A stretch of 26,673 nucleotides of DNA from an uncultured Prevotella sp. (GCA_900542795.1 UQPD01000015.1:1-26673); one strand, 5' to 3'. Shown: positions 1 to 7,533, counted from the first letter of the stretch. The notes: generated by a model not told the origin, from the letters alone. A program made the numbers and translations.

Positions 1-50
1 GATCTACACGCGTAAGATCGTCGGCAGCGTCAGATGTGTATAAGAGACAG
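1..50 (+). other. Illumina Nextera adapter remnant (not genomic)
   Basis: Bases 1-9 are the end of the Illumina P5 primer (GATCTACAC). Bases 10-17 (GCGTAAGA) occupy the i5 index slot. Bases 18-31 are the Nextera read-1 adapter TCGTCGGCAGCGTC and bases 32-50 are the 19-bp Tn5 mosaic end AGATGTGTATAAGAGACAG. The order and spacing match a Nextera library end exactly, so this is untrimmed adapter assembled onto the contig. The organism's DNA starts at base 51. Confidence 0.98.
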
Positions 51-757
51 GAATCTTAAAAGAGGAAATTGGTGCATTGTTAACACAGAGTGGTAACGAC
101 GATGCTGAAGGCTTTGTTATTCCTACCGACCACAAACCTTATGTAATTATGGTTGTAGGTGTGAATGGCGTTGGCAAAACAACCACCATTGGCAAGTTAG
201 CTTACCAATTCAAACAAGCAGGTCTTAAGGTAGTGCTTGGTGCAGCCGACACCTTTCGTGCTGCAGCTGTAGAGCAGTTAGTTATTTGGGGCGAGCGTGT
301 AGGAGTTCCTGTTGTAAAACAGCAAATGGGTAGTGATCCTGCAAGTGTAGCCTACGATACCGTAAGCTCTGCCAAGGCTCAAGGTGCAGATGTCGTACTT
401 ATTGACACAGCAGGACGTCTGCATAATAAAGTAGGCTTGATGAACGAGCTTACTAAAATTAAGAAGGTAATGCAAAAGGTTGTTCCCGAGGCTCCCGACG
501 AAATCTTGTTAGTGCTCGATGGCAGTACAGGTCAAAATGCTTACGAGCAAGCCAAACAGTTTATTAAGGCAACAGATGTAACATCGTTGGCTATTACCAA
601 ACTCGATGGCACAGCTAAGGGTGGTGTTGTTATTGGCATTTCGCATCAGCTCAAAGTACCTGTAAAATACATTGGCTTGGGCGAAAAGATGACCGATATG
701 CAACCCTTTAACCGAACCGAATTTGTAGAATCCTTGTTTGAAGGAACAAACATTTAA
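51..757 (+). CDS. ftsY: Signal recognition particle receptor FtsY, 5'-truncated
   Basis: FtsY is the membrane-associated SRP receptor GTPase that docks ribosome-SRP complexes at the inner membrane for co-translational insertion. The reading frame is open from the first genomic base (ILKEEIGALL just before the first start-like codon at 77), so the 5' end, including most of the N domain, is lost at the contig edge rather than starting here. Visible NG-domain motifs in order are the P-loop GVNGVGKTTT, the DTFRAAAVEQL element, DTAGRLHNK (G3), TKLDGTAKGG (G4) and the FtsY-typical GLGEKMTDMQPF near the C terminus. The last residues are a normal FtsY end. rimO follows after 126 bp on the same strand, an arrangement common in Bacteroidales. 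Confidence is high because GEKxxDxQPF separates FtsY from Ffh. Confidence 0.97.
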
Positions 758-819
758 AATGCAGTTCCATAACCAATCTATAATTTGCGGTTCGCAAGGA
801 CATAATTGTGCATTTTAAA
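753..819. repeat. Inverted repeat downstream of ftsY
   Basis: An 11-bp perfect inverted repeat (TTTAAAATGCA at 753-763, its complement at 809-819) begins at the ftsY stop codon and encloses a small hairpin (TTGCG-GTT-CGCAA, 785-797). There is no clean T-run after it, so it may be a weak terminator, an RNA-stability element or chance in AT-rich DNA. Confidence 0.35.
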
Positions 820-883
820 ATAATGTGCAAAGTCCCCTCAACTCTTCAACCTTCCCAAGCATCCACACACAAAAAACAAAGCA

Positions 884-2236
884 ATGGACAACTCGCATAA
901 CAGCATACAAAATGAAACTCCCCTTCACAGCATAGATGTGATAACAATGGGCTGTTCCAAAAATTTGGTCGACTCAGAAAAGCTCATCGGTATGTTTCGT
1001 GAACATGGCATACAAGTGCATCACAATCCCGAACGCACACACGGCGATGTAGCAGTTATAAACACTTGTGGCTTTATAGGCTCAGCCAAAGAAGAGAGCA
1101 TTAACGAAATCATTGAACTATGTAATCTGAAAACCGATGGCGAACTCAATAAAGTATTCGTGATGGGTTGTCTTTCAGAACGCTATATGGACGAGTTGCG
1201 CGAGGAAATTCCAGAAGTTGACAAGTTCTATGGCAAGTTTAATTGGAAAGAATTGCTACATGACTTATTAGAAGAGTGGGGTACCCCCAATGCAGTTCCC
1301 AATGCTTGTGGTTTGCGTGTAACCACCACCCCTGCACATTATGCTTATGTCAAAATTTCAGAGGGGTGTAATCGCAAGTGTGCTTATTGCGCCATACCTA
1401 TAATAACAGGTCCACACATAAGTCGTCCAATGGAGGAAATCCTTGACGAAGTGCGCGATTTAGTAAAGCAAGGTGTAAAAGAGTTCCAAGTCATAGCCCA
1501 AGAACTAACCTTCTATGGTGTCGACCTTTATCACGAACAACGTTTGCCCGAGCTGGTCGAGAAAATGGCAGAAATTCCAGGAGTCGAGTGGATAAGATTG
1601 CATTATGCTTATCCCACCCATTTTCCCATGGATCTTCTGCGCGTAATGCGCGAGCATAGCAATGTGTGCAACTATCTTGACATAGCCTTGCAACACATCT
1701 CAGATAGTGTGCTCGAACGCATGCAACGTCACATCACCAAGCAGCAAACCATTGATTTGATTGAAACCATGCGTCGTGAAGTTCCAGGCATAACCATTCG
1801 TACCACGTTGATGGTAGGTTTCCCTGGCGAAACAGAGGCAGACTTTAAAGAATTGATGGATTTTACGCGTAAGGCTCGCTTCGACCGTATGGGTGCTTTT
1901 GCTTATAGCGAGGAAGAAGGCACGTATGCAGCCGAGCATTACGAGGATGATGTACCTGAGAACGTAAAAGAACGTCGATTAGACCAACTCATGGCATTGC
2001 AGCAAGACATTGCAACCGAACTTTCTGAAGATAAAGTGGGTAAAACCTTCCGTGTAATTATCGACCGTAAAGAAGGTGACTACTTTATTGGTCGCACAGA
2101 GGCCGACTCACCCGATGTCGATTGCGAAGTGCTCATTGCAAGTAACGACGATGTAGCCATTGAAATTGGCAACTTCTATAACGTGACAATAGATAACTGC
2201 GAAGAGTTCGACCTTTATGGTAGTATCTCAGAATAA
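884..2236 (+). CDS. rimO: Ribosomal protein S12 methylthiotransferase RimO
   Basis: RimO is a radical-SAM enzyme that adds a methylthio group to a conserved aspartate of ribosomal protein S12. The 450-residue protein has the full three-domain layout of the MiaB/RimO family. The N-terminal UPF0004 domain carries the auxiliary cluster cysteines C24 (MGCSKN), C62 (NTCGF) and C96 (MGCLSER). The radical-SAM core has C162-x3-C166-x2-C169 (GCNRKCAYC). A C-terminal TRAM domain spans roughly residues 385-450. The motif GCSKNLVDSE and the SEGCNRKCAYCAIP context point to RimO rather than MiaB. The start at 884 adds about 15 residues before the conserved core; the next Met (residue 22) lies inside it, so 884 is preferred although no Shine-Dalgarno site is seen. 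The HU gene follows after 25 bp and is probably co-transcribed. Confidence 0.96.
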   Translation: MDNSHNSIQNETPLHSIDVITMGCSKNLVDSEKLIGMFREHGIQVHHNPERTHGDVAVINTCGFIGSAKEESINEIIELCNLKTDGELNKVFVMGCLSERYMDELREEIPEVDKFYGKFNWKELLHDLLEEWGTPNAVPNACGLRVTTTPAHYAYVKISEGCNRKCAYCAIPIITGPHISRPMEEILDEVRDLVKQGVKEFQVIAQELTFYGVDLYHEQRLPELVEKMAEIPGVEWIRLHYAYPTHFPMDLLRVMREHSNVCNYLDIALQHISDSVLERMQRHITKQQTIDLIETMRREVPGITIRTTLMVGFPGETEADFKELMDFTRKARFDRMGAFAYSEEEGTYAAEHYEDDVPENVKERRLDQLMALQQDIATELSEDKVGKTFRVIIDRKEGDYFIGRTEADSPDVDCEVLIASNDDVAIEIGNFYNVTIDNCEEFDLYGSISE

Positions 2237-2261
2237 GTAGTTTTCCCTAATAAGCATCCAG

Positions 2262-2534
2262 GTGAACAATAAAGACTTTATAAACAGTGTGGCTCAGCGT
2301 GCAGGTCTTACAGCCAAGAACGCTCAGAAACTTACCACAGCTTTTGCTACGGCTATAGCCGACAAACTCGATGACGACACACAGCTTTCTATTCAAGGCT
2401 TTGGTACATTCGAGGTAAAAAAGAAAATGGAGCGCGTGGTAGTAAACCCTGCCACCAAACAGCGCAAACTCATTCCGCCTAAATTAGTACTGGCATTCAA
2501 ACCCAGTGCCGTTTTGAAGGAAAAAATGAACTAA
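2262..2534 (+). CDS. HU/IHF-family DNA-binding protein
   Basis: A 90-residue single-domain HU/IHF protein, the usual length for a nucleoid-associated dimer that bends DNA. The N-terminal helices (MNNKDFINSVAQRAGL) and the family core IQGFGTFEVKKK are clear. The DNA-contacting beta arm (about residues 55-75) contains VNPATKQRKLIPP, with the proline that intercalates DNA expected near VNPAT. It uses a GTG start 25 bp after rimO and ends in a normal C-terminal helix (KPSAVLKEKMN). It is the first of three consecutive HU-fold genes and the only soluble one, so it may be a partner or paralogous ancestor of the two membrane-anchored versions downstream. HU and IHF subclasses cannot be separated by eye here. 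Confidence 0.93.
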   Translation: MNNKDFINSVAQRAGLTAKNAQKLTTAFATAIADKLDDDTQLSIQGFGTFEVKKKMERVVVNPATKQRKLIPPKLVLAFKPSAVLKEKMN

Positions 2535-2550
2535 GGTTGGTACTATAATC

Positions 2551-2591
2551 ATTCTGATAAGTCGAATTGTGCACTCATATCAGAATTTTTA
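2551..2591 (+). terminator. Intrinsic terminator after HU gene
   Basis: Arms ATTCTGATA (2551-2559) and TATCAGAAT (2578-2586) form a 9-bp perfect stem followed by TTTTTA. The left arm and loop sequence (about 2535-2572) recur almost unchanged at the right end of the window after dsbD (26623-26658), so this appears to be a dispersed terminator-type repeat. Confidence 0.65.
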
Positions 2592-2619
2592 GCCCCCCAT
2601 AATCCAAGAGATAGTCTCC

Positions 2620-4134
2620 ATGAAGAAGAAATTAACTTTACAAGATTTCTCAGACTACATAGTGCAGCACGAGGGCGTGGAAAAATCCACGGCCGATACC
2701 TTTGTGCGTGCATTTTTCGATGCCGTAGAAGAAGGACTGCTTGAAGACAAATTCGTCAAAATAAAAGGTTTTGGAACATTTAAACTCGTCTCAGTAAGCG
2801 AGCGCGAAAGTGTAAACATCAACACAGGCGAACGTTTTCAAATAAGCGGTCATACCAAAGTGTCGTTTACGCCCGACAATGCGATGAAGGAACTGGTTAA
2901 TCGTCCCTTTGCTCACTTCGAAGCAGTCGATTTGAATGATGATACCGACACCCGAGAGTTTGAGGTGATAGATGAGGAAATGGAGACCGATGACGAAATG
3001 GCAACCATTAACGAGGATACTGATGCAGAAACCGATACCGATACCGATGCAGAAATCGATACTAATGGCGAAGATGCAACAGAAGAAGTAGGCGGTAGTG
3101 AAAACGAAACCTTGGAATCTCCATCAGCACCTACTCATAACGAAAAGACGCCATTGGCAGATGCAACAACGCAAGAAGCTAATAACGCACAAACCGATGA
3201 TGTAAACGTTACAGCTACCGAAGTTGTAGTCCCACAGTCCGACGACGAAGCCGAACGTACCAACGACAATCGTTTAGCCAGTGCAGCATCAAGTGGCAAT
3301 GCTCCAACTACTTTAGAGAATTTCACACCTACAGTAGCTGTCGAAACTGATGAAACTCCCCGTGACGAAACTCCCATATCCTCACCGCAAACCAATCACA
3401 ACGAACAGAGTAGGGGAGAAGCCACCTTGCACAGCCCCGAAGAAAGCCGTACGTCTGCTCAAAGTGAAACACCAGCTCCCAAACGCAATGAAGCCTCCGA
3501 CGAGGATATCGTTGTAACCAATCCGCAACCCATCAATCATCAGTCCGTTACCGATGAAAATATGGGTGCCACCAGCAACACGTTAGGCTTTACTTACAAT
3601 GAAGTGCCTATGCCACGTAAGCGTAATTGGTGGAAGATGATTGCCATAACCCTGGGAATAGCTATCCTTTTAGTAGCAAGTTACTTTATGGGCTATTATC
3701 GCATATTGTGTCCCACATGCAGCGATATGTTTGTAGAGCAACACCCCCAAACCCCTCCAGCAGTTGTTGTGCAGCCTAAGCCAGCACCTCAACCCGTTGC
3801 TGCACCTTCCCAACCAGTTGCTGCAACCAACGACAGTGTACCAGTGCAAGTTAATTCACCTGCAACAGCAGCTACTGAAGCAAAGCGGCCACAACCAGCA
3901 GTTAAAAACGAACAAACTGCTACCGCTAATGCACAGTCTAAGGTTCCCGAAAAAAAGGAATCGACCCCTGAAGTCAAACGTCCTGCAGTGCATCGTGTGC
4001 AGGCGGGCGACAACATCACACGCATTGCCAAAAAATATTATGGCAGTGATAAATATGCCGAAAAAATCATACGTTATAACAATCTCAAGGATGCCAATAC
4101 CATAAAGGTAGGAATGGACTTGAAACTGCCTTAG
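2620..4134 (+). CDS. HU-domain / transmembrane / LysM protein
   Basis: This 504-residue protein joins a cytoplasmic DNA-binding domain to a periplasmic cell-wall-binding domain. Residues 1-95 are a complete HU fold (FVKIKGFGTFKLVSV, then a basic/polar arm with NINTGERF). Residues 96-330 are a low-complexity acidic and polar linker rich in D, E, T and N, including a run of TDTDTDAE repeats. A basic flank (PRKRNWW, 332-338) precedes one membrane span at about 339-360. A cysteine pair (CPTC) and a Pro/Gln/Ala-rich stretch follow. A C-terminal LysM domain covers about 458-504 (HRVQAGDNITRIAKKYYG). By family knowledge LysM binds GlcNAc-containing glycan, mainly peptidoglycan. The basic N-flank of the span predicts HU inside and LysM outside. 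It sits directly upstream of the HU-CCDC81/SPOR gene with the same design. A DNA-to-wall tether is inferred, not shown. Confidence 0.9.
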   Translation: MKKKLTLQDFSDYIVQHEGVEKSTADTFVRAFFDAVEEGLLEDKFVKIKGFGTFKLVSVSERESVNINTGERFQISGHTKVSFTPDNAMKELVNRPFAHFEAVDLNDDTDTREFEVIDEEMETDDEMATINEDTDAETDTDTDAEIDTNGEDATEEVGGSENETLESPSAPTHNEKTPLADATTQEANNAQTDDVNVTATEVVVPQSDDEAERTNDNRLASAASSGNAPTTLENFTPTVAVETDETPRDETPISSPQTNHNEQSRGEATLHSPEESRTSAQSETPAPKRNEASDEDIVVTNPQPINHQSVTDENMGATSNTLGFTYNEVPMPRKRNWWKMIAITLGIAILLVASYFMGYYRILCPTCSDMFVEQHPQTPPAVVVQPKPAPQPVAAPSQPVAATNDSVPVQVNSPATAATEAKRPQPAVKNEQTATANAQSKVPEKKESTPEVKRPAVHRVQAGDNITRIAKKYYGSDKYAEKIIRYNNLKDANTIKVGMDLKLP

Positions 4135-4217
4135 TGCGCAAAACATTGAGAAACAAAGAGTTTGAATTTTGAGGCATTTTTACTGAAAAATATTTATTAA
4201 AAAAACACCTCAAAGCG

Positions 4218-4250
4218 TTTGTCTTGTTCCAATAAAAAGCACTAACTTTG
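4218..4250 (+). promoter_or_regulatory. Bacteroidota promoter for the HU-CCDC81/SPOR gene
   Basis: A -33-like TTTG at 4218-4221 and a perfect -7 box TAACTTTG at 4243-4250 are separated by 21 bp. The ATG lies at 4255, only four bases after the -7 box, so transcription would begin at or next to the start codon. Confidence 0.75.
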
Positions 4251-4254
4251 CATC

Positions 4255-5346
4255 ATGATTGAACTCTCCCGACATATTGAAAGCTTAATGTTAAAGCACG
4301 ATTGCGTCATTGTACCTGGATTGGGTGGCTTTGTTACGCAATATGTTCCTGCGCGACGTGTAGACGACGAACAACTGTTTTTGCCGCCTTGCCGTAGTGT
4401 AGGTTTTAATCCGCAGCTTTCACTCAACGATGGCTTGTTGGTTCAGTCATACATGCAGGCATACGACACGAATTATCCCGAAACCGTAAAGCTTATTGAC
4501 GATGCTGTTAATCAACTCAAAGATAAGTTACGCGAAGAAGGAGAATACGAACTCGTAGGAATTGGACGTCTGACATTGGGCATAGGAGGTAAGTATGACT
4601 TTACCCCCTACGAGTCGGGTGTACTCTCTCCCGAACTCTATGGCTTAGATGCAGTTTCTGTACCCAAACTTACACAGCAGCAAAAGTCAGAGCAGACAGA
4701 GGTTGTTGTAAATAACAAGGCAAAGAAAAAGAAATTGCACGTAAAGCGCACAGAGAAGGATTATACCATCAGCATCAACCGCGAACTTGTTAATTATGTA
4801 GCAGCAGCTGTGGTAGCCATCTTCTTCTATTGCATTTGGGCTACACCACTTAGCAATACCCCGCAAACCGAACAGCAAACGGCTTCTGTTGTCTACGAGC
4901 AACTGTTCAATCAGTCAGCTCACCATCAAGGCTTTGCTAAGGCTGTGCCTGTTGAGGCTGTTAAGTCTGTTCCATCTACAGCCGAAGCACCTATAGCTCA
5001 GCCAGCATCAACAACACAAGTTGCATCCGCAACACCTGCCCCAACAACTCATGCAACTCCCCAAGCACAACCCGCACCCCAAAGTACGGCAGCGCAGAAA
5101 GAGCTGTCGCTAACAAAGGGAAAATATACCTTAGTGCTTGCAAGTGCCATTAGCGAAAGCAATGCCAATGAGTTCTCGCAGAAGTTAAAGAAAGAAGGCT
5201 ATCCTGAAGCTTCGCCCTATCGTCGCGGAAAAATGGTTCGTGTGGTCTATGGCAGTTACACCAACGAGCAAGCTGCACAAGAGGCTTTAGTAAAACTCAG
5301 AAAGCACAACGCATTTGCAGATGCTTGGGTGATGATGAAAGAATAA
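4255..5346 (+). CDS. HU-CCDC81 / transmembrane / SPOR-domain protein
   Basis: A 363-residue protein with the layout of the Bacteroidota HU-CCDC81 clade. Residues 1-130 hold the divergent HU-CCDC81 tandem (DCVIVPGLGGFVTQY, SFNPQLS-type segment GFNPQLSLNDGLL, and VGIGRLTLGIGGKYDF). A basic stretch (KAKKKKLHVKR) leads to one membrane span at about 181-200 (YVAAAVVAIFFYCIW). A Pro/Ala/Thr-rich linker follows, then a C-terminal SPOR domain at about 288-363 (GKYTLVLASAISESNANEF ... MVRVVYGSYTNEQAAQEAL). SPOR domains bind denuded peptidoglycan glycans, often at division sites. Published comparative work on HU superfamily clades proposed a chromosome-to-wall role for such proteins. The start at 4255 is supported because the conserved IELSRHIESLMLKHDCVIVPG begins right there. 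Confidence 0.93.
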   Translation: MIELSRHIESLMLKHDCVIVPGLGGFVTQYVPARRVDDEQLFLPPCRSVGFNPQLSLNDGLLVQSYMQAYDTNYPETVKLIDDAVNQLKDKLREEGEYELVGIGRLTLGIGGKYDFTPYESGVLSPELYGLDAVSVPKLTQQQKSEQTEVVVNNKAKKKKLHVKRTEKDYTISINRELVNYVAAAVVAIFFYCIWATPLSNTPQTEQQTASVVYEQLFNQSAHHQGFAKAVPVEAVKSVPSTAEAPIAQPASTTQVASATPAPTTHATPQAQPAPQSTAAQKELSLTKGKYTLVLASAISESNANEFSQKLKKEGYPEASPYRRGKMVRVVYGSYTNEQAAQEALVKLRKHNAFADAWVMMKE

Positions 5347-5375
5347 GCCTATTTCAAAGTAACACACATATATAC

Positions 5376-5441
5376 AAAAAAGGAATTAGGAAGAATAGTC
5401 TTTTGCGTCGAAAGGCGCGAATATACTCCTAATTCCTTTTT
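5376..5441. terminator. Terminator after the HU-CCDC81/SPOR gene
   Basis: A 15-bp perfect inverted repeat (arms 5377-5391 and 5427-5441, core GGAATTAGGA/TCCTAATTCC) is flanked by A-run and T-run, so it could stop transcription in both directions. The 35-nt loop is unusually long for an intrinsic terminator and has its own weak GCG/CGC pairing. Confidence 0.7.
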
Positions 5442-5473
5442 CTGTTTTAAGAAAACGCATACAATAATTTATT

Positions 5474-6010
5474 ATGAAACGCATACGTTGTCCTAAATGT
5501 GATGAGTCAATCCTCTTCGACGAAACCAAATATGAACCTGGTCGTATCTTAGTGTTTGAGTGTCCCGAATGCCACAAACAATTCAAAATACGTATCCCAC
5601 AACCTAAGGTAGCACAGCCCGATGCAGAGGAAGAAGCGGAAGTAGAAGAAACCATATACGGCAAATTAGTAGTGCTTGAAAATGCTTTCCATTTCAAACA
5701 AGAAGTTCCACTTTATGCTGGCGAAAACATAGTAGGTCGTCTTGTTAAAGGTTCGCATGCCAATGCAGCCATTAAGACCGTAGATCCCAGCATGGATACC
5801 ACACATTGCATCATCACCGTTACGCCTAAGCCCGATGGTACAGCACGTTTTGTGTTGCGCGATGCACCTTCAAACACAGGTACATTCTTGCAAAACGAAA
5901 TCCTCGGTAATCGCGATCGTGTTAACATCTCCGATGGCGACATCATAACCCTTGGTGCTACAACCATGATTCTTCGTGTTGGTAACGAGGACAACGAAGA
6001 CGAAGCATAA
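5474..6010 (+). CDS. Zinc-ribbon and FHA-domain protein
   Basis: A 178-residue cytoplasmic protein with two recognisable parts. Residues 1-40 form an MJ0042-type zinc ribbon with C6-x2-C9 and C30-x2-C33 (CPKC ... CPEC). An acidic linker (EEEAEVEE) separates it from a forkhead-associated domain at about 70-175. FHA landmarks are VGR (R89), a TTH in place of the usual SxxH, and the SNTGTFLQNE loop supplying the conserved Asn/Gly. FHA domains bind phosphothreonine peptides and are commonly partners of Ser/Thr kinases, but no kinase gene lies in the window. It follows the HU-CCDC81/SPOR gene across a terminator, so a functional link is only suggested by proximity. Confidence 0.85.
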   Translation: MKRIRCPKCDESILFDETKYEPGRILVFECPECHKQFKIRIPQPKVAQPDAEEEAEVEETIYGKLVVLENAFHFKQEVPLYAGENIVGRLVKGSHANAAIKTVDPSMDTTHCIITVTPKPDGTARFVLRDAPSNTGTFLQNEILGNRDRVNISDGDIITLGATTMILRVGNEDNEDEA

Positions 6011-6049
6011 AGAAAAAGAGGGCTATTCACATAACAAACTCATACGGCT

Positions 6050-6457
6050 ATGAAAGTTCTTTGCATGATAGTGGTTTTTGCTTGCAGCAGCATCATGTTG
6101 TTAGCACAACGCCCCTTCGAAGGTCATTTCTATTGTAAGGAAACAGGTGTAAACATGTATCTAAACCTGTATGAAGAAACGCTTCTTGCCCCAGGATTTT
6201 CTTTCTTGGGCAAGATGCATGGCTACATGAAGGATGGCATCTATGGCACCTGGATGATAACAAAGTTCAACATCAAAGACCAAAAAGCTACCATTCGTTT
6301 TAGCAACGACATTGGCTCCGATTCGCAAGACATAGAGTTCACCCAAAAAAGTGACAGCCTTTACACTTACCATGCAGTGGGTGGAAATTCCATTCGTCGG
6401 GCTGTAGGTCGTAAACTCGTAAAGGTTACGGGCGATATGGTGTTCGTACGCAAATAA
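6050..6457 (+). CDS. Small secreted protein of unknown function
   Basis: A 135-residue protein starting with a clear signal peptide (MKVLCMIVVFACSSIMLLAQ), probably cleaved after LLAQ or just before RPFEG. The mature part is about 115 residues, beta-rich in appearance (alternating hydrophobic segments such as GTWMITKFNIK and KATIRFSND), with a single Cys at the start. I do not recognise a family. It lies 39 bp after the FHA gene and ends at a strong terminator, so the two probably share a transcript. The N-terminal Cys residues lie inside the signal and do not form a convincing lipobox. Confidence 0.75.
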   Translation: MKVLCMIVVFACSSIMLLAQRPFEGHFYCKETGVNMYLNLYEETLLAPGFSFLGKMHGYMKDGIYGTWMITKFNIKDQKATIRFSNDIGSDSQDIEFTQKSDSLYTYHAVGGNSIRRAVGRKLVKVTGDMVFVRK

Positions 6458-6472
6458 CATTTGTAAAAGTTT

Positions 6473-6550
6473 AGGTTGCAACGTACTTTTATAGGAAGAG
6501 TCTTTTCTGCAAAAAAACGTTCCTATAAACGTATCGTGGCAACCTTTTTT
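6473..6550 (+). terminator. Long nested terminator hairpin before comF
   Basis: Outer arms AGGTTGC (6473-6479) and GCAACCT (6539-6545) and inner arms TTTATAGGAA (6488-6497) and TTCCTATAAA (6520-6529) stack into one long imperfect hairpin. A run of T (6545-6550) follows. It separates the FHA/secreted-protein unit from comF. Confidence 0.8.
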
Positions 6551-6561
6551 CAATAACCATC

Positions 6562-7311
6562 ATGACCTTATATCGATCTACCCAACTGTTGTTTAAAAGT
6601 CTGTTCAATGCCTTCTTTCCGCGCTACTGTTGTGTGTGCGGTCATCGACTTTTAATCAACGAAGAAACAATGTGCATATCTTGCCTTTCCACCTTACCGT
6701 TAACCCACATAAAGGCAAAAAAAGGCAATATAGTGGAGCGTCTGCTTTGGGACGACAAAATCTGTACAGAGCGTGCCGATAGTTTGCTCTATTATATTCC
6801 GAAATCAAAATTCTGCAAACTTTTTTTCCAGTTCAAGTACTACAACAATCCTGATGTAGCAGTACATTTAGGAAAAATCATGGCGCATCGTCTTTTGCAA
6901 ACCGATTTCTTTAATGGGGTAGACTGCATAATACCCATCCCCTTGTCCAAGCAACGTTTTCATCAGCGTGGCTACAATCAAAGTGAGCGTTTGGCACATG
7001 GCATTAGTTTAGAAACGGGTATTGCTGTAAACACCACAGCAGTGCAACGTGTTGTAGACAATCCCTCGCAAACCCATTTAAATCAAAACGAGCGTATACA
7101 GAACGTAAAAAACATCTTTTGTTTGTCAGATGCAGCCTTCATTCATGGCAAACATATTCTTTTGGTCGACGATATGATAACCACAGGTAGTACAACGCGT
7201 GCTTGTGCGCGTGTGCTTGTCGGTGCAGGCAATGTCAAAATCAGTGTCATAAGTTTAGGACTTTCATCTCATAACAAAAGCAAGCAATTCCCACATTGGA
7301 TACGTCCGTAA
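6562..7311 (+). CDS. comF: ComF-family phosphoribosyltransferase-like protein
   Basis: A 249-residue ComF protein of standard length. The N-terminal zinc finger uses C23/C24, C26, C38 and C41 (CCVC ... CISC). The C-terminal half is a type I phosphoribosyltransferase fold with the PRPP motif ILLVDDMITTGST (D203, D204) and the ComF-typical PIPLSKQRFHQRGYNQSE segment. In naturally competent bacteria ComF acts in the cytoplasm during DNA uptake; in other bacteria its substrate is unknown. No other competence genes are in the window. The ATG is 12 bases after the preceding terminator's T-run, leaving a very short leader unless the promoter lies within the hairpin region. Confidence 0.92.
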   Translation: MTLYRSTQLLFKSLFNAFFPRYCCVCGHRLLINEETMCISCLSTLPLTHIKAKKGNIVERLLWDDKICTERADSLLYYIPKSKFCKLFFQFKYYNNPDVAVHLGKIMAHRLLQTDFFNGVDCIIPIPLSKQRFHQRGYNQSERLAHGISLETGIAVNTTAVQRVVDNPSQTHLNQNERIQNVKNIFCLSDAAFIHGKHILLVDDMITTGSTTRACARVLVGAGNVKISVISLGLSSHNKSKQFPHWIRP

Positions 7312-7390
7312 TTTTCGGATTTTGAACACCCTACCAGTCAACCCATTTTTTCTTTTTGGGGGGATTAGAAATTTTGTGTGTTACGCTGCT

Positions 7391-7462
7391 AAATCGTTTT
7401 AGTTAAAACGATTTGTCGAGTTAACTAAAACAATTTGGCGAGTTAACTAAAACGATTTTTAG
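7391..7462. repeat. Hairpin plus 22-bp tandem repeat
   Basis: AAATCGTTTT (7391-7400) and AAAACGATTT (7405-7414) form a 10-bp perfect hairpin with a 4-nt loop. Two consecutive 22-bp units beginning AGTTAACTAAAAC follow (7419-7440 and 7441-7462), preceded by a shortened copy at 7401-7418. The last unit can also pair with the left arm of the hairpin, so two alternative folds are possible. Confidence 0.75.
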
Positions 7463-7533
7463 GGTATTTTCTTTTTGACAATAGCTTTGCTTCGAGACTA
7501 TAATATTGAAGCGTATGAAGTAAGCATGTAGTA

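Noticed and set aside
1..50. Tn5 or other transposon end (19-bp mosaic end)
   Set aside because: The mosaic end is preceded by exact Illumina index and P5 sequence, so it is library adapter, not a genomic transposon.
3764..4105. 113-codon open frame inside the HU-LysM gene
   Set aside because: It is an alternative-frame shadow of the Pro/Gln-rich linker and LysM coding sequence.
7401..7462. Possible CRISPR array from the AGTTAACTAAAAC repeats
   Set aside because: Units are directly adjacent with no unique spacers, only two full copies exist and no cas genes are present.
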